Source: Sutcliffiella rhizosphaerae
Lineage (GTDB): Bacteria > Bacillota > Bacilli > Bacillales > Bacillaceae_I
Direction: 5' to 3'
Assembly: GCF_917563925.1 (NCBI RefSeq)
Contig: NZ_CAKJTJ010000031.1
Location: forward strand, 1 to 38,354
DNA length: 38,354 nt
The notes beneath the pieces were generated by a model. That model searched no databases. It was not told the origin of the DNA and worked only from the letters and a program-made list of their open reading frames with translations. The position numbers and the translations under genes are program-made. How positions within the stretch are numbered: position 1 is the first letter of the stretch; each line of letters starts with the position of its first letter. Below are positions 29,705-38,354 of the stretch, one piece after another.

Positions 29705-32700
29705 GTGTCACTTCGTTTTTTAATAGGAAGAACAGGCAGTGGAAAAACAGCATGGTGCCATGAGTCAATCCTACAACAGCTAAAGGAAAACCCTCAAGGC
29801 AACCCAATCATATATTTAGTTCCGGAACAAATGACTTTTCAATCTGAATACCGCCTTGTAAAGGATCCAGATATAAAAGGAATGATTCGTGCACAAGTAA
29901 TTAGTTTTACGAGACTTGCTTGGAGAGTCTTACAAGAGGCAGGTGGCATTAGCAGGTTCCATATTGACCAAACTGGGATACATATGGTGTTGCGAAAAAT
30001 TGTCGAGGAGCATAAGCAAGAGTTTCATGTGTTTGGTCGCTCTGCAGAACAGTTTGGCTTTATCGAGCAGATGGAAAGCATGATAACAGAATTTAAACGG
30101 TATTGCATTACTTCAGATTCGTTGGAAGCAGATATTACTAAAATTCGTGAAGACAACTTTATTTCTGAGCACGAAAAAATGCTTGCTAAGAAGCTGACAG
30201 ATATACTTGTCGTTTATCGACAATTAGAAAAAAATTTAGAAGGTAAATATTTGGATGGAGAGGATTATCTCGCTTTATTAGCCGAGAAAATACCACAGTC
30301 TATCTACTTAAAGAATGCTGATATTTATATAGATGGGTTTCATAGCTTTACTCCTCAAGAGCTGAATGTCTTGAAGGAATTGTTGAAGCATGCCAAATCA
30401 GTTACCGTTTCTCTCACTCTAGATAAACCTTATGATGAGGAAGCGCCATATGATTTACATTTATTCAGGTCAACTGGTATTACTTATCAAAAAATAAAGC
30501 AACTAGCGATAGAAGAAGGATGTAACGTCGATGTACCGATTTTGCTTCAAGATCCACTACGCTTCCAACAAGCAGACTCTCTTCGGCATTTGGAACAATT
30601 TTTTGATGTAAGACCTACTGTCCCTTATCCAAACAACGCAAATGTGAACGTTCTTCAAGCGGTGAATCGTAGAGCTGAGATAGAGGGAATAGCACGTGAA
30701 ATTATTTCACTCGTTCGTGATAGAAATTATCGTTATAAAGATATTGCAATAATGGTGCGAAACAACGAGTCTTATAATGATCTTATTAATACAGTATTTA
30801 GAGATTATGAAATTCCTTTTTTCGTAGATCAGAAAAGAACGATGCTTCATCACCCACTAGTAGAACTAATAAGATCAAGTCTGGAAGTTATTACACGGAA
30901 TTGGAGATATGAATCTGTTTTCCGTTGTGTTAAGACTGATTTCTTTTATGCACTTTCCCAAGATACAAATGAAATGAGAGAAAAAACAGATAAACTGGAA
31001 AACTATTGCCTTTCATACGGAATCCAAGGTAGCAGATGGACAATGAAGCAACCATGGAAGTATCGTCGCTTCTTTAGTGTAGATACAGACGGTCCTTACG
31101 TGCAAACAGATGAAGAACTTGTATATGAACAAGAAATAAATGATTTAAGAGTAATGATTGTGAAGCCACTCCATACCCTTGAAAAAAGGTGGAAAAAAGC
31201 AAAAACGATGGAAGAGTTTTGCAAAGCTTTGTGGGGTTACATGGAAGAAATCAAACTTCCTGAGAAACTTGAACGTAAAATGAAGAAATCCGAAGAAGCT
31301 GGAAATTTAGCAGAAGCAAGAGAGCATGAGCAGGTTTGGAAAGCGATCATCCAGATGATGGATCAAATGGTTGAGTTGATTGGGGACCAGCCAATCTCAT
31401 TAACATTGTTTACAAAAATAGTAGAAAGCGGATTGGAGAGTCTTCGTTTTAGCTTAGTTCCACCAGCTATAGACCAAGTAATTGTCGCAAACTTCGATTT
31501 GTCACGGTTATCGGATATTAAAAGCACCTTTGTTATTGGCGTTAATGATGGAGTAATTCCTGCAAAAATAAAAGATGATGGTTTTGTTTCAGAAGAAGAA
31601 AGGGAACTCCTATCAAATTATGGGATGGAACTTGCTCCAACAAGTATGGAAAAACTTTTAGATGAACATTTCTTAGTATATTCAGCATTCTTAACCCCTT
31701 CCCATCATCTATATATTAGCTATGCACTTGCTGATGAAGAAGGAAAGTCGTTACTGCCTTCAACGTATATCAATCGATTGAAGGAAATGTTTCCTATGTT
31801 AAAAGAAAAACTGCTTTTAAATGAGCCTGCTGAACTTGCAGCAGAAGAACAGCTCCAGTTTGTTCATACACCAGCTACGACGCTTTCCAACCTTGCTGTC
31901 CAGTTGCAAGGTTGGATGAAAAAGTACCCAGTAGAGCCATTATGGTGGGATGTTTATCATTCACTTCTTGATCATAGCGAATGGCATGACAAAACAAGAC
32001 TAGTGTTAAAAAGTCTGTTTTATAAAAATGAAGCAAAAAAGCTGAAATTTGATGTAAGCAGGGAGCTGTATGGTTCACATATTGAAGCAAGTGTTTCCCG
32101 AATGGAAAAATTCAGCGCATGCGCCTTTTCTCATTTTGCATCCTATGGGCTAAAGCTTAGAGACAGAAAAATTTACCGCCTTGAGGCACCGGATATTGGG
32201 GAACTGTTTCATGCAGCCTTAAAGCATATTTCAGACAGACTTCGCAAAAACAATACAGATTGGAAACACTTATCCAAAGAACAATGTCAAATGCTTGCAA
32301 AAGAAGCAGTTGATATACTGGCACCTAAGCTCCAAGGAGAGATACTGTTAAGCTCCAACAGATTTCATTACATTAAGAGGAAGCTGGAAACTATTATCAC
32401 AAGGGCCTCCCAAATATTGAGTGATCACTCGAAAGCAAGTAAATTTACTCCGGTAGGACTTGAATTAGGCTTTGGAAAAACATCGGAGCTCCCTCCTATC
32501 AAGCTAGATTTACCAAACGGAGTATCAATGGAGCTTGTTGGTAGAATAGACAGGGTGGATAAAGCAGAGGGAAGCAGCGGTCTACTTCTGAGAATCATTG
32601 ATTATAAGTCTAGTAGTAAAGCATTAGACCTGACGGAAGTTTATTACGGCTTGGCTTTGCAGATGCTGACATATTTAGATATTGTCATCACGCATTCAAG

Positions 32701-33220
32701 TGGCTGGTTAGGTAGTCAGGCGAATCCAGCTGGAGTTCTATATTTTCATGTTCATAATCCAATGATTAAAAAGAATTCGATGATTTCCGAGGATGTTATA
32801 GAGGAAGAAATATTTAAGAGCTTTAAAATGAAAGGCCTGCTTTTAGGAGATGAAGAGACGGTCAGAATGATGGATCAGAATGTAGAAAGCGGTCATTCCA
32901 AGATTGTTTCCGCGGCATTTAAGAAAAATGGTGGGTTTCAGGCAAGCTCCTCCATCGCAAGTGTGGAGGAATTTACCCATTTGCGGAAGTATGTAAGAAA
33001 AACCTTTGAGGAGATAGGATTGAAAATATCTGAAGGAGAAACAAGTATTGCGCCGTACAAGCTCAAAGATCAAACCCCTTGTACCTTCTGCTCCTATCAA
33101 TCGTTTTGTCAGTTTGATACTTCATTGGAAGAGAATGAGTTTAGATTGCTTCCTCCTATACCGAAAAATGAGGTCATGGATTCAATTAAAAGAAAAACGG
33201 AAGGAGGGGATCAACAATGA
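29705..33220 (+). CDS. addB: ATP-dependent helicase/deoxyribonuclease subunit AddB
   Basis: AddB is the subunit of the AddAB helicase-nuclease that recognises Chi and cuts the 5' strand during double-strand break repair. It has 1171 residues. The Walker A is GRTGSGKT with Lys14. The C-terminal RecB-type nuclease has Asp966 and Lys968 in IIDYKSSS. The four cysteines that hold the iron-sulfur cluster in B. subtilis AddB are present with the same spacing: Cys806, then Cys1126, Cys1129 and Cys1135 at the C-terminus. GTG 29705 lies 7 nt after AAGGAGG; an ATG two codons earlier is too close to it. It overlaps addA by 4 nt. Confidence 0.96.
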   Translation: MSLRFLIGRTGSGKTAWCHESILQQLKENPQGNPIIYLVPEQMTFQSEYRLVKDPDIKGMIRAQVISFTRLAWRVLQEAGGISRFHIDQTGIHMVLRKIVEEHKQEFHVFGRSAEQFGFIEQMESMITEFKRYCITSDSLEADITKIREDNFISEHEKMLAKKLTDILVVYRQLEKNLEGKYLDGEDYLALLAEKIPQSIYLKNADIYIDGFHSFTPQELNVLKELLKHAKSVTVSLTLDKPYDEEAPYDLHLFRSTGITYQKIKQLAIEEGCNVDVPILLQDPLRFQQADSLRHLEQFFDVRPTVPYPNNANVNVLQAVNRRAEIEGIAREIISLVRDRNYRYKDIAIMVRNNESYNDLINTVFRDYEIPFFVDQKRTMLHHPLVELIRSSLEVITRNWRYESVFRCVKTDFFYALSQDTNEMREKTDKLENYCLSYGIQGSRWTMKQPWKYRRFFSVDTDGPYVQTDEELVYEQEINDLRVMIVKPLHTLEKRWKKAKTMEEFCKALWGYMEEIKLPEKLERKMKKSEEAGNLAEAREHEQVWKAIIQMMDQMVELIGDQPISLTLFTKIVESGLESLRFSLVPPAIDQVIVANFDLSRLSDIKSTFVIGVNDGVIPAKIKDDGFVSEEERELLSNYGMELAPTSMEKLLDEHFLVYSAFLTPSHHLYISYALADEEGKSLLPSTYINRLKEMFPMLKEKLLLNEPAELAAEEQLQFVHTPATTLSNLAVQLQGWMKKYPVEPLWWDVYHSLLDHSEWHDKTRLVLKSLFYKNEAKKLKFDVSRELYGSHIEASVSRMEKFSACAFSHFASYGLKLRDRKIYRLEAPDIGELFHAALKHISDRLRKNNTDWKHLSKEQCQMLAKEAVDILAPKLQGEILLSSNRFHYIKRKLETIITRASQILSDHSKASKFTPVGLELGFGKTSELPPIKLDLPNGVSMELVGRIDRVDKAEGSSGLLLRIIDYKSSSKALDLTEVYYGLALQMLTYLDIVITHSSGWLGSQANPAGVLYFHVHNPMIKKNSMISEDVIEEEIFKSFKMKGLLLGDEETVRMMDQNVESGHSKIVSAAFKKNGGFQASSSIASVEEFTHLRKYVRKTFEEIGLKISEGETSIAPYKLKDQTPCTFCSYQSFCQFDTSLEENEFRLLPPIPKNEVMDSIKRKTEGGDQQ

Positions 33221-36200
33221 CGATGGAATTGCTCCCTAAGCCAGAAGGTACACAATGGACAGATGACCAATGGAAGGCGATTGTTTCTTCAGGAAGGGAT
33301 ATGCTTGTGGCAGCAGCAGCAGGTTCTGGTAAGACAGCTGTATTAGTTGAACGGATGATTCATAAAATTGTCCAGGAGCATGTAGATGTGGACCGTTTGC
33401 TTGTCGTAACTTTTACTAATGCATCTGCTGCAGAAATGAGACACCGGATTGGAGAGGCATTGGAAAAGGAACTGATCAAAAAACCAGCCTCCCTTCATTT
33501 GCGCCGCCAATTAAGCTTATTAAATCGGGCATCAATCTCCACCATCCACTCCTTCTGTTTGGAGGTCATTCGAAAGTACTACTATTTGATTGATATCGAC
33601 CCAGGATTTCGTATTGCAGATACAACAGAAATACAATTAATGCAAGAAGAGGTATTAGAGGAAATCTTTGAAGAAGAGTATGGAAAAGACAACAACGAGC
33701 TATTTTTTGACCTTGTTGATCGGTATACTAGTGACGGTTCCGATCATGCCCTTCAAGATTTAGTGTTAAAACTATATGAATTTTCAAGAGCTAACCCAGA
33801 ACCTGAATTATGGCTGGAAGAGATCGTTCAATTCTATCAAACTTCCAACCAACATTTAATGGATGATTTACCGTTTGTTACGATGTTAAAAGAAGAAATA
33901 AAGCTGCAGTTCCATGCAGCATTTAGCCTATTGGAGAAAGCACGGGATCTTACGTTACAGCCAGGTGGACCTACACCTCGTTCAGAAAATGTAGAACAAG
34001 ACCTTGCACAATTAAACAAACTTCGCACGGGATTGAATACCTCGTGGACGCACTTATATACAGCTATGCAGGAAATAGATTTCCCTAGGGCAAAAACCTG
34101 CCGTGGTGATGAATACGATAAAGAGTTGATTGAAAAATGGACAAAAGTAAGAAACCAAGCTAAAGGTATAGTACAAGGGATAAAAGAGGAGCTTTTCACA
34201 AGGCGTCCAGAGTCGTTTATGAAAGACTTAGAAGATCTTGCTCCGTTGATGAAAACACTTGTTAACTTAGTGAAAAATTATGGACAGGTTTTCTACAAGC
34301 TGAAACAAGAAAAAGGGCTTGTCGATTTCTCTGATTTGGAACATCTCTGCCTCGGCATACTTCGTGTGAAATTTGACAACAGGTGGAACCGGTCAGAAGC
34401 TGCTCTTAAATATCAAACGACCTTCAAGGAAGTAATGGTAGATGAATATCAAGATACAAACCTGGTTCAGGAAGCGATATTGAAATTAGTAACACACGAA
34501 ACAGAGGAAGTTGGGAATATGTTCATGGTAGGGGATGTCAAGCAGTCCATCTACCGGTTCCGCCTTGCAGAGCCTTTCCTATTTTTAGATAAATATAAAC
34601 GCTTTAATACGACTGGCGATAAGACAGGTCTTCGTATTGATTTAAACCAAAATTTTCGTTCTAGACCAGAGGTACTTGATGCAACCAATTATATTTTTAA
34701 ACAAATTATGGGTGAATCAGTAGGAGAAATAGAGTATGATACCGATGCAGAACTTAAGTTTGGAGCGACCTACTATCCAAAAGCGCCGAATCGTGAAGCA
34801 GAACTACTGCTTGTTGATCGCAGTGACACCTCCAATGATGAACTAGAATCAGAAGGTGAACAAAATGAAGTGGAACATGTCGCTGTCTTTGATAAAACAG
34901 AACTTGAAACGGCTCAGGTAGAAGCTAAATTAATCGCTCAAAGAATTAAAAACCTTATCCAATCCAGCTATGAAGTGTACGACAAAGACAGAAAAGAAAT
35001 GCGACCTGTCACCTATCGTGATTTTGTTATACTCATGCGTTCTATGCCTTGGGCTCCTCAATTTATGGAAGAGTTTAAACAACAGGGTATTCCAATCTAT
35101 GCAAATATGAGTACTGGATATTTTGAGGCAACAGAGGTGGCTATTCTTTTATCTGTGCTAAAAATCATTGATAACCCTTACCAAGACGTACCTTTGGCAT
35201 CAGTATTAAGGTCACCTATTGTTGGACTTGATTCTAATGACCTTGCTGTTATCAGGATACAACAGAAAAAAGGTTCGTATTTTGAAGCATTGCTGCTTTT
35301 CTTGAAGCGAACACCATCAACAGAAGAGGAACACAACGTATTTAAACGGGTACTGGATTTTTATGAGTTGCTTCAAACATGGCGAACAAAAGCACGTGAA
35401 GGAGCCCTCTCAGAACTAATTTGGAAAATCTATCAAGATACACATTTTTACGATTTTGTTGGTGGAATGCCTGGTGGAAAGCAAAGACAAGCAAATTTAA
35501 GAGCTCTTTATGATAGGGCGAGACAATATGAGTCTACTTCTTTCAGAGGATTATTTCGCTTTTTGCGATTTATTGAAAGAATGCAAGACCGTGGTGAAGA
35601 CCTAGGGGCAGCAAGGGCACTAGGCGAACAGGAGGATGTTGTCCGTCTGATGACCATCCACTCCAGTAAAGGACTAGAGTTTCCAATAGTATTTGTCGCT
35701 GGCTTATCCAAGCAATTTAATATGATGGATTTAAGAAGCAGCTACTTGATGGATAAAGAACTCGGTTTTGGCACGAGATTTGTAAATCCAAGTCTTAGAA
35801 TTACGTATCCTACAATCCTACAAATTGCCTTAAAACAAAAAGCGAAGGCAGAATTGATTGCTGAAGAGATGCGGGTTCTATATGTCGCACTAACCCGTGC
35901 TAAAGAGAAGCTGTACCTTGTAGGTACTTTAAAAGACTATGAAAAATCAGTGTTGGAATGGAAAGAAAATACTTCCCATGGAGACTGGCTACTGCCAGAT
36001 TACTTACGAGCTAATGCGAAATCCTATATGGATTGGATTGGTCCCTCTTTAATACGCTATCAGGATGCTTCTTTGTTTTGGGATTCTGAAAATACAGAAG
36101 AGCTTATTCATGAAGAAATCTCCAACCATCAGGCGAAATGGAAGGTGTCCGTAACAAGAATCCAGCAGTTATTAGAAGAGATGGAAGCGGAAAAAGAAGA

Positions 36201-36993
36201 GGAAGATGAATGGTTACGAAGAGTGGAAGCAGGTTTATTTGTTGATATGGAGAGTTCTTTTAAAGAAAAAGTTAAGGAACAACTTTATTGGCAATATCCG
36301 CATCATTTAGCAAGCACCCAGCGTTCTAAGCAATCTGTATCAGAATTGAAAAGGATGCGAGAGCATCAGGATCCATACGCCGATAATCAATTGTTACAAA
36401 AAGGAAAAAAACTGTTTCTTGATCGTCCAGCCTTTCTTCAAAAGCAAAAGCTATCACCATCTGAGATAGGTACAGCAATGCATACAGTTATGCAAAATAT
36501 AGATTTAAGCAATGAAGAAATGACGAGAGAGTTTATTCAAAGCCAGATTCAAACTATGCTACAAAATGAAAAGATAACGAAGGAACAAGCAGAAGTAATT
36601 GATTTTGATGCACTCCTATCCTTCTTTTTAAGTGATATTGGTAAAAGATTGCTAAAAGCGAAAAATGTCCACAGAGAAGTGCCCTTCAGTCTAGGTATCG
36701 ATGGAGAAGAATTGATGGATGAAGAAAATCTGCATAAAGAAACGGTACTTGTTCAGGGAGTAGTAGACTGTCTCTTCGAAGATGAAGAGGGGTTTGTACT
36801 AATAGATTACAAAACAGATACCGTAACAAGCCGTTACCCTGAAGAAATTCAAGAGGTTGAACAAAGGTTGCGGAATAGATATTACGAACAGCTTGCTCTT
36901 TATGGACGAGCAGTCGAACAAATATGGAAAAAGAAGCTTACAGCCAAATATTTATTTTTCTTTGATGGCAATCATGTGATAGAAATAGATTAA
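33217..36993 (+). CDS. addA: ATP-dependent helicase/nuclease subunit AddA
   Basis: AddA is the motor and 3'-strand nuclease of AddAB, a UvrD-type helicase of 1258 residues. Visible motifs are Q-motif WTDDQWKAI, Walker A AAAGSGKTAV (Lys39), motif II VMVDEYQDTN, motif III GDVKQSIYRFR, and IV-VI including TIHSSKGLEFPIVFVAGL and RVLYVALTRAKEKLY. The C-terminal nuclease has Asp1197 and Lys1199 in LIDYKTD. AAGGAGGGG lies in the end of addB, and ATGA overlap couples the two. An ATG two codons later is an alternative start. Both nucleases of the complex appear intact. Confidence 0.97.
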   Translation: MTMELLPKPEGTQWTDDQWKAIVSSGRDMLVAAAAGSGKTAVLVERMIHKIVQEHVDVDRLLVVTFTNASAAEMRHRIGEALEKELIKKPASLHLRRQLSLLNRASISTIHSFCLEVIRKYYYLIDIDPGFRIADTTEIQLMQEEVLEEIFEEEYGKDNNELFFDLVDRYTSDGSDHALQDLVLKLYEFSRANPEPELWLEEIVQFYQTSNQHLMDDLPFVTMLKEEIKLQFHAAFSLLEKARDLTLQPGGPTPRSENVEQDLAQLNKLRTGLNTSWTHLYTAMQEIDFPRAKTCRGDEYDKELIEKWTKVRNQAKGIVQGIKEELFTRRPESFMKDLEDLAPLMKTLVNLVKNYGQVFYKLKQEKGLVDFSDLEHLCLGILRVKFDNRWNRSEAALKYQTTFKEVMVDEYQDTNLVQEAILKLVTHETEEVGNMFMVGDVKQSIYRFRLAEPFLFLDKYKRFNTTGDKTGLRIDLNQNFRSRPEVLDATNYIFKQIMGESVGEIEYDTDAELKFGATYYPKAPNREAELLLVDRSDTSNDELESEGEQNEVEHVAVFDKTELETAQVEAKLIAQRIKNLIQSSYEVYDKDRKEMRPVTYRDFVILMRSMPWAPQFMEEFKQQGIPIYANMSTGYFEATEVAILLSVLKIIDNPYQDVPLASVLRSPIVGLDSNDLAVIRIQQKKGSYFEALLLFLKRTPSTEEEHNVFKRVLDFYELLQTWRTKAREGALSELIWKIYQDTHFYDFVGGMPGGKQRQANLRALYDRARQYESTSFRGLFRFLRFIERMQDRGEDLGAARALGEQEDVVRLMTIHSSKGLEFPIVFVAGLSKQFNMMDLRSSYLMDKELGFGTRFVNPSLRITYPTILQIALKQKAKAELIAEEMRVLYVALTRAKEKLYLVGTLKDYEKSVLEWKENTSHGDWLLPDYLRANAKSYMDWIGPSLIRYQDASLFWDSENTEELIHEEISNHQAKWKVSVTRIQQLLEEMEAEKEEEDEWLRRVEAGLFVDMESSFKEKVKEQLYWQYPHHLASTQRSKQSVSELKRMREHQDPYADNQLLQKGKKLFLDRPAFLQKQKLSPSEIGTAMHTVMQNIDLSNEEMTREFIQSQIQTMLQNEKITKEQAEVIDFDALLSFFLSDIGKRLLKAKNVHREVPFSLGIDGEELMDEENLHKETVLVQGVVDCLFEDEEGFVLIDYKTDTVTSRYPEEIQEVEQRLRNRYYEQLALYGRAVEQIWKKKLTAKYLFFFDGNHVIEID

Positions 36994-37003
36994 ACATGGG
37001 AAA

Positions 37004-37049
37004 TGCCCAGGCAATCGGCAGGTAATCACCTTAATGCTTGGGCTTTCTT
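37004..37049 (+). terminator. Nested hairpin between addA and sbcD
   Basis: GCCCAGGCA (37004-37012) pairs with TGCTTGGGC (37034-37042), and within it AGGT AATC ACCT forms a second hairpin; TTTCTTT follows. It is a probable terminator, full or partial, so sbcD may be expressed below addAB or from an unseen promoter. Confidence 0.65.
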
Positions 37050-37072
37050 TCATGTAAAGGAGAGAAGAGAAA

Positions 37073-38266
37073 ATGCGGATATTACATACAGCTGATTGGC
37101 ATCTGGGAAAAACGTTAGAAGGAAGAAGTAGAATAGGGGAGCAGGCAGATTTCTTGGAAGAGTTGGTACAAATAGTGGAAGAGGAAAAAGTTGATGTCAT
37201 CCTTATGGCTGGAGATGTTTATGATACGGTAAACCCACCTGCTCAAGCTGAGGTGTTATTTTATGAATCACTCCAGAAACTTTCAAATAATGGAAAGCGT
37301 CCGATAGCGGTAATTGCTGGAAATCATGATAACCCGGAGAGACTTACCGCTTCGAGGCCACTAGCTAACTCCCAAAAAATTTCCTTGCTTGGCTATCCCA
37401 CAATGAGTATCCAAACGATCCATGTCCCTACAACAGACGAAATTCTCCAACTAGCTTCCTTGCCATACCCGTCTGAATCCAGGCTCAATGAAATACTATC
37501 CGAACAATTTGATGAAAAATTGCTCAGGGACCATTATGATACGAGAATACGTGAGTTTTTTCATAAACTGTGCACTCAGTTTACCGATAAAACAGTCAAC
37601 ATGGCGATGAGTCATCTATTTGTGGCAGGTGGTAACTCCTCGGATTCTGAGCGTCCTATTGAGGTTGGAGGAGCGTATACCGTCGTAGCGGAAAGTCTGC
37701 CACCACAAGCACAATATGTGGCACTTGGTCACCTACATCGTCCTCAAACAATCAAGCGTGCTAAAACAGCTGCGCGCTATTCAGGCTCTCCACTAGCATA
37801 TAGTTTTTCTGAAGCAGGCTATACGAAAAGTGTGACAATAGTGGACGCAACTCCTGGTAGTGAAGCAACTATTAAGGAAGTTTATCTTTCTAGTGGAAAA
37901 CCATTAGTGAAATGGAAAGCAACGGAGAGTATCCAACAAGTATATCAATGGCTTGATGAAAGGAAAGATCATGATGCATGGATAGATCTAGAGCTTCATG
38001 TTACGAATGCCATGTCCATGGAAGAGATTCATCGAATTCGGAAAAGTCATGAAGGGATTCTTCATATACGACCAATCTTCCCTGAAATGATAGGTGAGCA
38101 AGCAGCAGTGAAAATGGACAGTATTCCAATGGAAGAACACTTTGTGAACTTTTATAAAAAACAGTCAGGCGGTGCCCAGCCTGAAGATAAGTTGATACAA
38201 TTATTCCTCACATTAATCAAAGCAGAAGTGGAAAAGACCTGCGGTAATATGTCAACTGAAAAATAA
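37073..38266 (+). CDS. sbcD: Exonuclease SbcD (Mre11 family)
   Basis: SbcD is the nuclease subunit of the SbcCD complex, which cuts hairpins and protein-blocked DNA ends. It has 397 residues. The metallophosphoesterase motifs are all visible: Asp8 and His10 in ADWHLGK, Asp48 in AGDVYD, Asn84-His85-Asp86 in AGNHDNPE, MSHLFVAGG, and LGHLHRPQ. The capping domain follows from about 290. AAAGGAGAG lies before the ATG. Its partner sbcC would normally start within a few bases of the stop; the 88 nt left in the window do not show the SbcC opening. Confidence 0.95.
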   Translation: MRILHTADWHLGKTLEGRSRIGEQADFLEELVQIVEEEKVDVILMAGDVYDTVNPPAQAEVLFYESLQKLSNNGKRPIAVIAGNHDNPERLTASRPLANSQKISLLGYPTMSIQTIHVPTTDEILQLASLPYPSESRLNEILSEQFDEKLLRDHYDTRIREFFHKLCTQFTDKTVNMAMSHLFVAGGNSSDSERPIEVGGAYTVVAESLPPQAQYVALGHLHRPQTIKRAKTAARYSGSPLAYSFSEAGYTKSVTIVDATPGSEATIKEVYLSSGKPLVKWKATESIQQVYQWLDERKDHDAWIDLELHVTNAMSMEEIHRIRKSHEGILHIRPIFPEMIGEQAAVKMDSIPMEEHFVNFYKKQSGGAQPEDKLIQLFLTLIKAEVEKTCGNMSTEK

Positions 38267-38272
38267 AAGAAT

Positions 38273-38354
38273 ATGAAGTTATCAAAGGTCAATTTGCTTA
38301 AAAAAGACATCACGAAACTAATCCAGCAACTAGATGTCATTTACTGGAATTTTA
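38273..38354 (+). CDS. Possible partial gene running off the window, unidentified
   Basis: An ATG 6 nt after the sbcD stop opens a frame that stays open to the window edge (27 codons, starting MKLSKVNLLKKDITKLIQQ). The upstream ATAAAAGAAT is a poor ribosome-binding site. It does not resemble the N-terminus of SbcC, which should have an ATPase P-loop region soon after the start. It may be a short inserted gene or not coding. Confidence 0.3.
   Translation, partial: MKLSKVNLLKKDITKLIQQLDVIYWNF

Overview
The window is a low-GC Firmicute chromosome segment from the family Bacillaceae. Nearly every recognisable gene has its closest relative in the Bacillus subtilis comK/heme/addAB neighbourhood: hmoB, pbpF, hemEHY, yhgD-yhgE, yhfH/yhfI-lplJ, lcfB, yhfN, yhzC/comK, yhjD, yhjE-sipV and addB-addA-sbcD. 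The order is the same but the content has been reshuffled. Species cannot be fixed from the sequence alone. There are no rRNA, tRNA, CRISPR, prophage or transposase genes. This is mainly a core-genome region decorated with small repeats, one gene remnant and several well-formed regulatory sites.

Layout. At 0.1-8.4 kb are a heme monooxygenase (minus strand), the class A penicillin-binding protein pbpF, an orphan membrane PAS histidine kinase, and the heme operon hemE-hemH-hemY of the coproporphyrin-dependent pathway. At 8.4-13.2 kb are a repeat-containing spacer, a TetR repressor with the large YhgE/Pip membrane protein (each preceded by a matching operator), and a LacI-type regulator behind a strong promoter with a cre-like site and a long hairpin leader. 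At 13.2-18.1 kb are a palindromic tandem-repeat array, the tiny zinc-ribbon gene yhfH (minus), a metallo-beta-lactamase-fold hydrolase coupled to lipoate ligase, and a long-chain acyl-CoA ligase/enoyl-CoA hydratase pair carrying a FadR operator and a cre site.

At 18.2-23.4 kb are azlCD (branched-chain amino acid export), a structured leader RNA candidate before an M48 membrane protease, yhzC divergent from the competence master regulator comK, a DUF421 membrane protein, and yhjD (minus) with a LexA box. A dispersed Bacillaceae palindromic repeat flanked by duplicated hairpins follows. At 23.4-29.4 kb are an S9 peptidase, an overlooked 26-codon gene coupled to an APH(6)-like kinase, a TVP38-family protein, a signal peptidase I, the decayed 3' end of an RND efflux pump, and a MifM-like arrest peptide followed by yidC2. 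The rest is addB-addA (AddAB helicase-nuclease) and sbcD, with a short unidentified reading frame running off the end.

The strongest finding is the MifM/YidC2 unit at 28252-29316. An 88-residue membrane-anchored leader peptide ends in a DEED-containing tail. Its last codons form a 15-bp stem that buries the yidC2 ribosome-binding site, which is the layout of a translation-arrest sensor of membrane protein insertion. The next most interesting is the 93-nt closed RNA domain before the M48 protease, which carries two short strings resembling the glmS ribozyme core. Motif and family assignments are from memory and reading; no searches were run.
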